In this document: positions 1 through 8,772 of the stretch, piece after piece
Numbering within the stretch: position 1 is the stretch's first letter
How the letters are laid out: each line of letters begins with the position of its first letter
Source: JBOFGK01 sp051649085
GTDB lineage: Bacteria > Bacillota_I > Bacilli_A > UBA3375
Direction of reading: 5' to 3'
Assembly: GCA_051649085.1 (NCBI GenBank)
Contig: JBOFGK010000043.1
Coordinates: forward strand, 1 to 21,407
DNA: 21,407 nt
Made by a program: the position numbers and the translations under genes
The notes under the pieces: model-generated
Seen by the model: the letters and a program-made list of their open reading frames with translations, nothing else
Database searches by the model: none
What the model was told of the DNA's origin: nothing

Positions 1-3000
1 TAGCTTCTGCTGTAACATCGATTTGCGTAACCGTAGAATTTAACTGTCCGTTTTCAGTTTCCACTAACACAATTTTCGCTTCAGAATCTTCTAAAATGTA
101 GTTAATTCTTTCAATTGGTGCATTCGGATCAATTGGTAAGTAACAACTTCCGGCTTTAATGACCGCATAGATTGAGACAATCATTTCTAAACTTCGATTG
201 ACAATTAGGGCGATTGGTTCATCAACGTTTGCGCCAACCTCTCTTAATTTTCTAGCTAATTTATTAGCACGAGCATTAAGTTCTTTATAAGTCAGTTGTT
301 CATCTTCAAATTCGACTGCAATGTTATTAGGTGTTTTTTCGACTTGTTCTTCAAAGATTTCCACTAATGTTTTGACATTGTTATAGTCTTTTTCTGTGTT
401 GTTGAAGTTTTCTACTTGGACATATAAGTCTGCAGTATTTATGTCACTAACAAAATTTTCTTCATTTAACATTTCAATTAATACATGCTCATAAAAGTTC
501 AATAATAATTGTGTAGTTTGTTCATCATAATTTTGTGTCGTAGCGATTTTAAGTTCTAATTGTTCTTCATTAAAGACTGTGATTGTAATTGGATATCCAG
601 TATTTTCATCAGTATGTGAATAATTAATTTTTACATTTTCTTCTTTATCGACATTACTCTTATCGAAATAGTAATTTTCAAAAACAAATAAAGTATTTAA
701 CGTTTTTATTGCAGGTATCTCTTCAATAATATTTATTAGTGAAATCCATTCATATTCAGATAATTCTAACGATTTTTTATAATTTTCTAATAATAAATCT
801 TTGATTGTGGTATCTTGTTTTGCTGTAACTCTAAGTGGAATTGTATTTATGAATAAACCAACAGTTTCTTCTATTCCTGTTTCCTCGATATTTCTACCTG
901 AAACTACTTTTCCAAAAGCAACATCGTCTAAATGTGTGAATCTTTGCAGGAGAACTCCCCATGCCGTTTCTAAATATGTACTTAGTGTAATATTAAGTGT
1001 CTTTGTTAAATTTTCAATTTTCGTTTTTATTTCATTCGAAATAATTAACGATTTTCGATTTAATATTTCTAAATCATCTTTAGCAATGTTGCGATTTTGG
1101 TGACTGAAATTATCGATATTTACAATATTATCATATTCAGTTAAGTATTCACTGAACTTATCTAGACCAGTTGTAATATCTTGTTTAGCCATCCACTCTT
1201 TATAGTTTGAAAAGTTATATGTATTTACTTGAGTAGCTAATTCACTTGAAATTTCCGTTTTTGAAAGTCCATCTAAACGCATATTGTAGAAATTCAAGAA
1301 ATCGTTAAATACGATTGATAAACTCCAACCATCAATTATAATATGGTGAGTTGACCAAATAATTTTGGCTTTTTTCTGACCATTTCTTACAACGGTTAAT
1401 CTTAATAAACTATCATTTTCTAAATTGAATCCTCGATTAAGGTCTGCATCTTTGATTTCATTTAAATTATTTTCAGCAGTTTCATCGATATATTTTAGAT
1501 CAATTTCATAATCCTTATACACAATTTGGATTGGTTCAGTTAGTTGTTCATGAATAATATTACTTCTAAATACTTCATGTTTTTGTGCCAGTAACTGCAA
1601 TGCATCTTTAATTTTTTCAACATCAACTTTTCCTTCCATTTCGAAAACCGTTTGGATAAAGTCTTGAGATTTACTTCCCATCAGATTATGGTGGAGCATT
1701 CCCATTTGAAGTGAAGTAAGTTTCATAATTTTTTCGATGTTATCTGGTTTGCTTTTCGCTTGAATCAGTTTGAATTCTTGATTACTAAGGAATAAAGCAT
1801 CATAATCACTAGGTGTTTTGATGATTTCCTGGTCTTTTAAGCATTCTTTAACAATATTCACTATTGCTGTTTTTAGGTTTTTCATTAATTGCTTAATTTC
1901 CGATTTAGAAATTAATTTTGTATTATAATCAATTAAAAATACAAGTTTATGATCTTCGATGATTGAATTAATAATTAAATTATTATGCTTATTGACTTCA
2001 TCAGTCATTATTTCATCACTATAAATTGATCTTTTGAAAATATTGTTTTTAGAATTTTCATTAGTAAAATCTCCTAAAAAGTTGAAGACAATATCAATAT
2101 TCTCATTTAGTTCTTTATTATCAAGATATTTCAAGATATTATAACCAATACCTTTATTAGGAATTCTTCTAATAATTTCTTTATTACTGATTATCGTATC
2201 TTGAATCGTCGCTTGGTAACTCAAAATAACTGGGAAAATACTTGTAAACCAACCAATCGTTCGATCTGCAATATAATCTTTATGAATTTGTTCTCGTCCG
2301 TGCCCTTCTAATAAAATTGGCACATTTTCTAGACCTTTCCACTTATAAATTGCACAAGCTAAAGAAGATAGCAATAAATCATTAATATCTGTACCATATT
2401 TAATGTTTGATTTTGTTGTTAATTCTTTAGTAATCTCATTATCTAATTGAACTTTTTCTCTTGCAAAACTTTTTTCCTTAGTATTATTATCAAATAATAC
2501 AATTTCTTCACTTTGTTTGACAAGCTCATTCCAGTACTTATATTCATTTTTCACATGTTTTTCATTGCTATATTCTTCGATATATTCGACCCATTTACCG
2601 TATGATATCGTTTTTAATGGTAATTTATAGGCTTTTGCTTGCACTTTAGCTGTGTATAAATTGTTTAAATCTTCTATAAAGATTCTCCATGAAACCCCAT
2701 CGATAACTAGATGGTGAACAACAATTAAAATATGGAAAACATCATTTATTTTGTAAATATTAATTTTCATCAACGGACCATTTTCAAGATCAAAATTACT
2801 ATTTAATTGTAAATTATGCTCGTTTAGCTGCTCATTCAAGTCGACATTTTTAGCTAGTGAAGAAAAATCAAACGTCTCACAACTGAAGTGTAAATTCTTT
2901 TCAAATTTACTTATATCTTGCTTTAAATTTTTATACGTTGCTCTGAAAATATCATGATGCTTAATAATGTCATTTATACTATTTTTGAAATATTCTAAAG

Positions 3001-6000
3001 AGAAATTTTCATCATCAATTTGTAAAAATAGTGATTGATTATAGAAATTTTTATTGACTATTTTTTCACTGAAAAAATATTTTTGAATTGGACTTAGTTT
3101 AAATTCTCCTACAATTTCAGTTTGCTCATATGTTTCTATGCTAAGTGTAGTCGAAATACATAGTGCAATTTCTTTCACTACTTTTTTTTGCATAATATCT
3201 TTTACTGATAAATTATATCCATTATTTCTTAATTCTGAAGTAATTCTAATTGCTTTAATCGAATCTCCACCTAATTGGAAGATATTATCATTTACACCAA
3301 CTTGAGTTACATTCAATATATTTTTAATTATTTCTACTAATATTTTTTCATTTTTTGTAGAAGCTTCAATATATTCAACTTCACTTTTGGCAACAATTTC
3401 TGGTAGCTTATCTTTATCTAATTTTAAGTTTCTAGTCATCGGAATTGCATCTAATTGCATCAAAAATTGAGGGATCATATAGTGCGGTAAAATACTCTCA
3501 AGTTTATTTGTAATCTCCGAATTTGCTACATTTTCATCTGAAACATAATAAGCATATAAAGTATCTTCACCATTAAGTTTTCGGGCAATTACCGCAGCAT
3601 CAATTATTTTGTCAAGCTTTCTAATTGAATTTTCAACTTCTTCTAGTTCTACTCTAAAACTTCTTATTTGGACTTGTTGATCACTTCTTCCTAAGTATTC
3701 AATATTTCCATCTGCTAACCATCTTGCTAAATCTCCAGTTCGATATAATTTACCTTCACCAAATGGATTATCTACGAATTTTTCTGCTGTTAATTCTGGT
3801 CGATTTCTATATCCTCTTGCAATTCCAACACCACTTGCACAAAACTCGCCAATAATTCCAACACCACAGACTTTATCGCCGTTCAAAATATATCCACCCG
3901 TATTGATGAACGGTTTACCAATTGGCACATTTGTTCGATTGAATGCTTTATCAACTACATATCCAACAGTATTGACTGTTGTTTCTGTCGGACCATATGT
4001 ATTTAAAATGATGTCTATATTTTTACATCTTTGTAACATTTCAACTTTAAACTCAGCTCCTGATGTACATAAAATTTTCATATTTTCAAAATTTAATTGA
4101 GTTGATAATATCGGCGGCATCATAGAAATTGTAATATTTTCTTTTAAATATTCTTCTAAAAATTTAATATCTTTTGTCTGTTCTTCAGTAATTAAATGAA
4201 GTTCTCCCCCAACAAATATTGATAATACAAGTTCCCAAATTGAGGCATCAAAAGCGTAATTAGAAAACTGAAGAATTTTGTCTTCTGGTGTTATATCAAA
4301 GTGCATTAAGTTCATTTCACGTAAATTCATTACACCTTTATGCTGAACTTCAACTCCTTTTGGATTTCCAGTTGTACCAGAAGTATATATAATATAAGCA
4401 ATATCCCCCGGACTATTAACTCTTTCCAGATTTTCACCATTTGCATCATAGTTTTTCTCATCATTTACATTCAGAGCTATTACATTATCATTATCAATCG
4501 CCAAATCTTGATCGAGTAAAATAACTTTTGCTTCTGAATCTTGTAAAATGTATTTTACCCTATCTAAAGGTTGATCTTTAGTAATAGGTAAATAACATCC
4601 CCCTGACTTCAAGGTTGCAAACATTCCGATTATCATTTCAATACTTCGACTAATGTATAGCGCTACAGCTTCATCTCTTTTGACACCTAAAGCTCTAATT
4701 TTTCTTGCTAATTTATTTATTTTAGTATTTAGTTCTCTATATGTGATTGTTTTATCACCAAATACTAATGCAATATTATCTGGAGTTTGCATAACTTGTT
4801 CTTCAAACAACTGAACCATCGTTTTACAATCATAATTTACGATTGGACCTTTTGATAGTTCCTCAAGAATATATCTTTCTTCTGCTTTACTTATCATCGA
4901 TATTGAACTTATTTTTGTACTTTCCGCTGATTTTAAAATGTTTCTCATTATTTCAGTCATGTATTCGTACATTTTATGAATTTCAGGTTCTGAAAATACC
5001 GCTTCTAAATAATCAAATTCAATCGTTACTATTCCTTGATTTAAACGATCTGCAACATTTAAATCTAACGTAGATAGTTGTTTTTTAGTCTTTAAATAAT
5101 ACGCTTCTTCGTAGTGAGCTATATCTGCATTGAAATTTTGATAATTCAAAGTTATATCAAACAATCTATCTTTGATATCAAATTGTTCTGATAAAAGAGT
5201 ATAAATATCTTCAATACAATATCTTTGGTGTTTTAACCCTGAAAAAGATTTATGCTTAATTCGATCTAATAATTCTTGTCTAGTTATATCCCCTCTCATA
5301 TCAATCGAAATTGGTAGTGTATTTACAAACATCCCTAACATATTTCTTTCATTTCTACCTAATCGATTTAGAAAAGGAGCACCTATATAGAAATTTTCAC
5401 TTCTAAAGTGCTCTTTGAAATAAATAGCCATTGTCGCCATAATGAAATTAAATAATGATATATTATTTTCTTTTGTGAAATTATTTAAATCTTCAACTAA
5501 CTTTTTATCAACATTATAACTTAATCTTTTACTCGTACGATTAATATTTTCACGATTATCTAATAATTTAATATTTCCATTTTCTTCGATATCAGCAATC
5601 CAATATTTTTCATCTTTAATTCGTCTATTAGAGTTTAAGTAATTTTTTTCAGTTTCAATGAATTCACTATATTGACTTCTTTCTTTTTTGTCTAATTCTA
5701 AGTATTCACAAGCTAAATCTTCACTAAATAATATAACAGAAAGTCCATCAAATATAATATGACTACATAAAAAATACATATAACTTTCCTCATTAAAATG
5801 AATTAACAGAAGATGATACAAATTTTCCATTTCATAGCCTATTTTTTTGTGATTTAACTGTTCTACAAGACTATCAAATTCAGCTTGTGTTTTCACATTT
5901 TTATAGTCGACATTGCAAATATATTCATCCTGTATTAGATTATAAATTTCTCCATCTTTTTCAATGATTTTAGATCTCAATATTTCATTTTGTGAAATAA

Positions 6001-6142
6001 CTTTATTCAGCGCATCTTTTAGTTTTTCATACTCTACATTTTCAGAAAATTTAACTAGAATCCTAATTTCCGCAATTTCTTGTCCATGGTATTTCACACT
6101 ATTATATATTGTCCTTTGTACTTTTGTTAATTCATATTTCAT
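1..6142 (-). CDS. Non-ribosomal peptide synthetase, C-A-PCP-E-C-A(partial), 3' end outside window
   Basis: One uninterrupted frame gives 2047 codons before the window edge. It starts at an ATG preceded by a GGGGG ribosome binding site. Domains in order: condensation C1 (about 1-430, His128 in SHIIFDG, with NRLGRNE and FVNTLP further on); adenylation A1 (about 440-910, core YTSGTTG near 585-591, FDASIWEL with Asp632, NTYGPTETT, YRTGDL, C-terminal NLKLDK); carrier domain with LGGDSIKA, phosphopantetheine Ser961; epimerization domain (about 1015-1450, LSPIQKYFF, HHLVIDGVSW from His1143, EGHGRE from 1279, VFNFLGDF); C2 (about 1472-1900, HHIIIDGWS from 1599); and the start of A2 (from about 1930). 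The LGGDSI carrier form and EGHGRE are typical of epimerising modules, so a D-residue is predicted. Read against GrsA, the A1 pocket is roughly D-A-W-M-C-S-T-V-N-K, which I cannot match to a known substrate. The product and module count are unknown because the gene continues leftward. Confidence 0.97.
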   Translation of the reverse strand, partial: MKYELTKVQRTIYNSVKYHGQEIAEIRILVKFSENVEYEKLKDALNKVISQNEILRSKIIEKDGEIYNLIQDEYICNVDYKNVKTQAEFDSLVEQLNHKKIGYEMENLYHLLLIHFNEESYMYFLCSHIIFDGLSVILFSEDLACEYLELDKKERSQYSEFIETEKNYLNSNRRIKDEKYWIADIEENGNIKLLDNRENINRTSKRLSYNVDKKLVEDLNNFTKENNISLFNFIMATMAIYFKEHFRSENFYIGAPFLNRLGRNERNMLGMFVNTLPISIDMRGDITRQELLDRIKHKSFSGLKHQRYCIEDIYTLLSEQFDIKDRLFDITLNYQNFNADIAHYEEAYYLKTKKQLSTLDLNVADRLNQGIVTIEFDYLEAVFSEPEIHKMYEYMTEIMRNILKSAESTKISSISMISKAEERYILEELSKGPIVNYDCKTMVQLFEEQVMQTPDNIALVFGDKTITYRELNTKINKLARKIRALGVKRDEAVALYISRSIEMIIGMFATLKSGGCYLPITKDQPLDRVKYILQDSEAKVILLDQDLAIDNDNVIALNVNDEKNYDANGENLERVNSPGDIAYIIYTSGTTGNPKGVEVQHKGVMNLREMNLMHFDITPEDKILQFSNYAFDASIWELVLSIFVGGELHLITEEQTKDIKFLEEYLKENITISMMPPILSTQLNFENMKILCTSGAEFKVEMLQRCKNIDIILNTYGPTETTVNTVGYVVDKAFNRTNVPIGKPFINTGGYILNGDKVCGVGIIGEFCASGVGIARGYRNRPELTAEKFVDNPFGEGKLYRTGDLARWLADGNIEYLGRSDQQVQIRSFRVELEEVENSIRKLDKIIDAAVIARKLNGEDTLYAYYVSDENVANSEITNKLESILPHYMIPQFLMQLDAIPMTRNLKLDKDKLPEIVAKSEVEYIEASTKNEKILVEIIKNILNVTQVGVNDNIFQLGGDSIKAIRITSELRNNGYNLSVKDIMQKKVVKEIALCISTTLSIETYEQTEIVGEFKLSPIQKYFFSEKIVNKNFYNQSLFLQIDDENFSLEYFKNSINDIIKHHDIFRATYKNLKQDISKFEKNLHFSCETFDFSSLAKNVDLNEQLNEHNLQLNSNFDLENGPLMKINIYKINDVFHILIVVHHLVIDGVSWRIFIEDLNNLYTAKVQAKAYKLPLKTISYGKWVEYIEEYSNEKHVKNEYKYWNELVKQSEEIVLFDNNTKEKSFAREKVQLDNEITKELTTKSNIKYGTDINDLLLSSLACAIYKWKGLENVPILLEGHGREQIHKDYIADRTIGWFTSIFPVILSYQATIQDTIISNKEIIRRIPNKGIGYNILKYLDNKELNENIDIVFNFLGDFTNENSKNNIFKRSIYSDEIMTDEVNKHNNLIINSIIEDHKLVFLIDYNTKLISKSEIKQLMKNLKTAIVNIVKECLKDQEIIKTPSDYDALFLSNQEFKLIQAKSKPDNIEKIMKLTSLQMGMLHHNLMGSKSQDFIQTVFEMEGKVDVEKIKDALQLLAQKHEVFRSNIIHEQLTEPIQIVYKDYEIDLKYIDETAENNLNEIKDADLNRGFNLENDSLLRLTVVRNGQKKAKIIWSTHHIIIDGWSLSIVFNDFLNFYNMRLDGLSKTEISSELATQVNTYNFSNYKEWMAKQDITTGLDKFSEYLTEYDNIVNIDNFSHQNRNIAKDDLEILNRKSLIISNEIKTKIENLTKTLNITLSTYLETAWGVLLQRFTHLDDVAFGKVVSGRNIEETGIEETVGLFINTIPLRVTAKQDTTIKDLLLENYKKSLELSEYEWISLINIIEEIPAIKTLNTLFVFENYYFDKSNVDKEENVKINYSHTDENTGYPITITVFNEEQLELKIATTQNYDEQTTQLLLNFYEHVLIEMLNEENFVSDINTADLYVQVENFNNTEKDYNNVKTLVEIFEEQVEKTPNNIAVEFEDEQLTYKELNARANKLARKLREVGANVDEPIALIVNRSLEMIVSIYAVIKAGSCYLPIDPNAPIERINYILEDSEAKIVLVETENGQLNSTVTQIDVTAEA

Positions 6143-6537
6143 TTTTTTGCCCCCTAATTGTAACTTTATATTAATTTTCAAATTTATAAATCAATATTTA
6201 AGTTCATTATCTAATAACAATCCATCGCTTACATACCCATTACTTCGAAAGCTAACTTTATAACGAAAATCAATAAGTTATGTCTTTATAACCAATTGTA
6301 CACTATATATATTTCAAAACATTTTTGATAATTCACACTTTTTTAATTATTCATTCATGCTGTATATTGGTTTTAATGAAATCAAACACCTTGACTGAAC
6401 AAACAATTTTTCATTCCTAATTAACTAATTCCTTCAAAATTTTCTCTAAAAAAAACAAACAAATATAAACAGTATATATATCTACTAATTAGTATATGCT
6501 TTCATGCTGTTCTATTTGTAACTTTTTTATTTTATAT

Positions 6538-6554
6538 ATTGTAGGTACTACAAT
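6538..6554. promoter_or_regulatory. 17-bp palindrome, candidate operator
   Basis: ATTGTAG and CTACAAT are perfect inverted arms around a 3-base centre, in the gap ahead of the NRPS. A symmetric site of this size in a non-coding region suits a dimeric repressor or activator, but no regulator gene is adjacent and the promoter is not defined. It could be chance symmetry in AT-rich DNA. Confidence 0.3.
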
Positions 6555-6685
6555 CATATTCATAAAAAACGCTGTATAAAAAACTTTAATTTACCTTATT
6601 TTTCCCTCTATTCCAATATATTATATCATTTTACGGTTAATAAATAAAGTTTTTTTAATTTTTTTTATTAATTAATTTTATTCAA

Positions 6686-6708
6686 AAAAAACTTTAAGAA
6701 AGTTTTTT
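6686..6708 (-). terminator. Weak hairpin downstream of the PPTase gene
   Basis: Perfect 10-base arms (AAAAAACTTT / AAAGTTTTTT) flank a 3-base loop, and the minus strand continues into a T run, about 70 bases past the PPTase stop. The stem has a single G-C pair, so as a terminator it would be weak and might allow read-through into the NRPS. Confidence 0.35.
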
Positions 6709-6779
6709 AATTAAAAATCAATATTTTTCACAACCCTTTTTATTTTTTATAATTTCATTATCTTTTTTTTATAATTCAA

Positions 6780-7433
6780 TTATAATTTCATTACGATTTC
6801 TTTATAATTCATTTCTTTTATTTCATATTCTAGATCAGTATTTTTCCTACAACTTGTCATTATAAATTTTTCATCTTCGTTTATTTCAAAAACCAAATCT
6901 TTTATAAGAATTCTTTTTTCTAACGGTAATATCTCTAATATCTCATCTTTATTTGCAATACTTAAACCTTCTTTTTTGATATAACTTTCTTTAAGTGTCC
7001 AAATTTTTATAAAATCAGTGTTTTGTTCTTTAGAATTTTGTAAAAAGCCTTTTTCATTTTGGGTATATATAAAATCAACTATTTTCCAATCAATTTCGGC
7101 TCTATTTTCAATATCAATTCCAATTTCTTGATCACTAATGGCACAACAAACGCCTGAACTACAATGACTAATATTGAAATGTATATTCGGACATTCTTTT
7201 ATGTAAGGTTTATTATTTTGGTTATAAATTAATTTTAATTTATTTAGATCAATATTATAATTTTCTTTAAGTAGATTTCTCAATAATACATAAGAAATTA
7301 ATGAAATTATTCTATCTGATTTAAATCGATATGTTTTTGCTTTTTCTAATCTTTCTTTTGACACATAGGCTTCCATTTTTTTAATTGTTTGATCATCAAT
7401 TTTATCTAATTGTTTATAATAATGAATTTTCAT
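6780..7433 (-). CDS. Sfp-type 4'-phosphopantetheinyl transferase
   Basis: This enzyme moves phosphopantetheine from CoA onto the conserved Ser of carrier domains, converting apo-synthetase to the holo form in the cytoplasm. The 217 residues match the Sfp family length. Visible motifs are FNISHC (86-91), GIDIE with the Mg-binding Asp107 and Glu109, and WTLKESYIKKEG (145-156) with Glu149 as the third metal ligand and a conserved Lys. The start is fixed by a strong GGGAGGAG site a few bases upstream of ATG. It lies co-directionally ahead of the NRPS, whose carrier Ser961 is its likely substrate. Like the NRPS it is rich in ATA, AAT and AAA codons, more so than the genes to its right, which suggests the pair was acquired together. 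A role in fatty acid synthase ACP activation is less likely given the Sfp-like motifs and location. Confidence 0.93.
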   Translation of the reverse strand: MKIHYYKQLDKIDDQTIKKMEAYVSKERLEKAKTYRFKSDRIISLISYVLLRNLLKENYNIDLNKLKLIYNQNNKPYIKECPNIHFNISHCSSGVCCAISDQEIGIDIENRAEIDWKIVDFIYTQNEKGFLQNSKEQNTDFIKIWTLKESYIKKEGLSIANKDEILEILPLEKRILIKDLVFEINEDEKFIMTSCRKNTDLEYEIKEMNYKEIVMKL

Positions 7434-7493
7434 TTCTCCTCCCTGATTTTTTATTGATATTTTTTTTATCAGTTTAAATCAAATACGTTATTT

Positions 7494-7522
7494 AGTATAA
7501 CATATTTAAGTAACATAGTTAA
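7494..7522 (-). promoter_or_regulatory. Sigma-A-like promoter for the PPTase gene
   Basis: On the minus strand TTAACT (-35) is separated by 17 bases from TATACT (-10), and the -10 is preceded by TGT, an extended -10. Transcription would start about 55 bases upstream of the PPTase ATG. Confidence 0.6.
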
Positions 7523-7717
7523 TTTAATTACAAATTTACACATTATTATACTTATATATATATACAAATTATCATATTTGGATGTATATTTATAAATAAA
7601 CATATTGAGATACTAATAACCAAGTATAAATTAATACAGTATTAGACAAAACAATATAGTTTTCGGTAAATATATAACCTAACCTACTTTAAAGCTTACT
7701 AATATTTATGTTATTAC

Positions 7718-7764
7718 AAAAAAATAAATCCCAGAAACCACATTGGCATCTTGAGATTTATTTT
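7718..7764 (-). terminator. Rho-independent terminator of the PNP gene
   Basis: Arms at 7721-7730 and 7755-7764 (AAAATAAATC / GATTTATTTT) pair perfectly, with partial pairing extending inward. The minus strand ends in a T run (7718-7724). It starts about 45 bases after the PNP stop. Confidence 0.75.
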
Positions 7765-7809
7765 GTGCTGTTTGATACATAATTTACGCTTTGTTAATCT
7801 TTATTTTGC

Positions 7810-8631
7810 TTAGTTTTCCTTAATGAAGCTTGTGACAAGTTCTAACATGTTTGCACTTAATTTATTAGCAACTTCTGTAACTTCACTATGATTCAAATGA
7901 TTTTTCGAAAGACCAGCTGCCATGTTTGTAATACAAGAAATTGCAAGTACTTTCATCCCTGAGTGTCTTGCTACTAAAACTTCTGGTACAGTTGACATTC
8001 CTACTGCATCTGCACCAATCGTTTTTATATAACGAATTTCTGCAGGTGTTTCATAGGCAGGTCCTGCCCATGCTGCATAAACTCCTTCGTGTAATTTAAT
8101 CTGTTTTGCCTCGGCAATTGCAAATAATTTTTCTCGATATTCTTTAGCATATGCTTCGCTCATATCAGGAAATCTTGTTCCAAAATCATCATGATTAGCT
8201 CCGATTAAAGGAGATGTTCCCATTAAATTAATATGGTCAGAAATTACCATTAATGCCCCACCATTAAATGCTTCATGCATTCCACCACAAGCATTTGTTA
8301 AAATAATATTTTCAATTCCAAGTTTTGCAAACAAACGAATTGGATATGTGATAGTTTGCATTGGATGACCTTCATAGAAATGAACTCGTCCTTTCATTAC
8401 AACTACATATTTTTCACCAATATAACCAAATACAAGTTTTCCTTCATGCCCGATAACTGTTGAACTCACAAAGTGGGGAATATCTTTATAATCATATTCA
8501 ATCGTATTTTCTAAATGATCAACTAAAAAACCAAGTCCACTTCCTGCAACAATTGCATAGTCAATTTTTTTAGTTAATGCTGCTTCTAAATATGTTTTTG
8601 TTTCAGCAATTTTTTCAATTAAATTTTCCAT
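7810..8631 (-). CDS. punA: Purine nucleoside phosphorylase, trimeric PNP/MTAP family
   Basis: Cleaves purine (deoxy)ribonucleosides with phosphate to the free base and (deoxy)ribose-1-phosphate, for salvage in the cytoplasm. The 273 residues fit the low-molecular-mass trimeric family. Conserved features: GSGLG phosphate loop (Ser31), His62, GRVHFYEGH with Arg82, His84 and Tyr86, NACGG at 113-117 (usually NAAGG), GPAYETPAEIR with Glu194, VGMSTVPEV with Met212 and Ser213, and Asn236. By the family rule, the Glu/Asn pair indicates preference for 6-oxopurines (guanosine, inosine). The start has an AGAGGAG site five bases ahead. It is a single-gene unit with its own promoter and terminator; no deoB or deoC is adjacent. 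A methylthioadenosine phosphorylase is the main alternative, less likely because of the Glu/Asn pair. Confidence 0.95.
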   Translation of the reverse strand: MENLIEKIAETKTYLEAALTKKIDYAIVAGSGLGFLVDHLENTIEYDYKDIPHFVSSTVIGHEGKLVFGYIGEKYVVVMKGRVHFYEGHPMQTITYPIRLFAKLGIENIILTNACGGMHEAFNGGALMVISDHINLMGTSPLIGANHDDFGTRFPDMSEAYAKEYREKLFAIAEAKQIKLHEGVYAAWAGPAYETPAEIRYIKTIGADAVGMSTVPEVLVARHSGMKVLAISCITNMAAGLSKNHLNHSEVTEVANKLSANMLELVTSFIKEN

Positions 8632-8697
8632 TTTTCTCCTCTAGGCTATCATTTTATTGATTTTTTTGTATTAATTTTTAGTTACTTTTACATACAT

Positions 8698-8706
8698 ATT
8701 ATACCA
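8698..8706 (-). promoter_or_regulatory. Extended -10 promoter for the PNP gene
   Basis: TGG-TATAAT on the minus strand, about 65 bases upstream of the PNP start codon. No good -35 hexamer is seen at 17 bases; the extended -10 may compensate. No purine-riboswitch-like structure is evident in the short leader. Confidence 0.5.
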
Positions 8707-8772
8707 TGGAAGTTAATTAAAATTAAAAAATTTTTATGGAAAACATCAATCATTTGCTTATTTAATGCAAGT

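Larger units (their letters stand above)
6143..6779. other. Long AT-rich intergenic region between PPTase and NRPS genes
   Basis: No convincing gene is visible on either strand in about 640 bases of very AT-rich sequence. It holds a weak terminator-like hairpin just downstream of the PPTase gene, a palindrome at 6538-6554, and an exact 10-base direct repeat, TTCATGCTGT, near 6354 and 6501. The NRPS promoter should lie here. Several TATAAT-like stretches exist on the minus strand, but none has a well-spaced -35, so I do not assign one. A leader of several hundred bases ahead of the NRPS is possible. Confidence 0.6.
7434..7809. other. Intergenic region between PNP and PPTase genes
   Basis: About 375 bases without a plausible gene. 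It contains the PPTase promoter and leader on its left and the purine nucleoside phosphorylase terminator on its right. Between them is AT-rich sequence with a TA-repeat stretch around 7550-7563 that I cannot assign. Confidence 0.6.

Noticed and set aside
801..6263. Several plus-strand open frames of 65-100 codons at 801, 3903, 4843 and 5964
   Set aside because: They lie opposite the continuous NRPS frame (the last runs into its upstream spacer), have no ribosome binding sites and show no recognisable domains.
7550..7563. TA-repeat stretch as a replication or integration feature
   Set aside because: It is short, and there are no iterons, DnaA boxes or integrase genes near it.
8632..8772. Purine riboswitch upstream of the PNP gene
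   Set aside because: The leader is only about 60 bases and shows no aptamer-like three-way junction.
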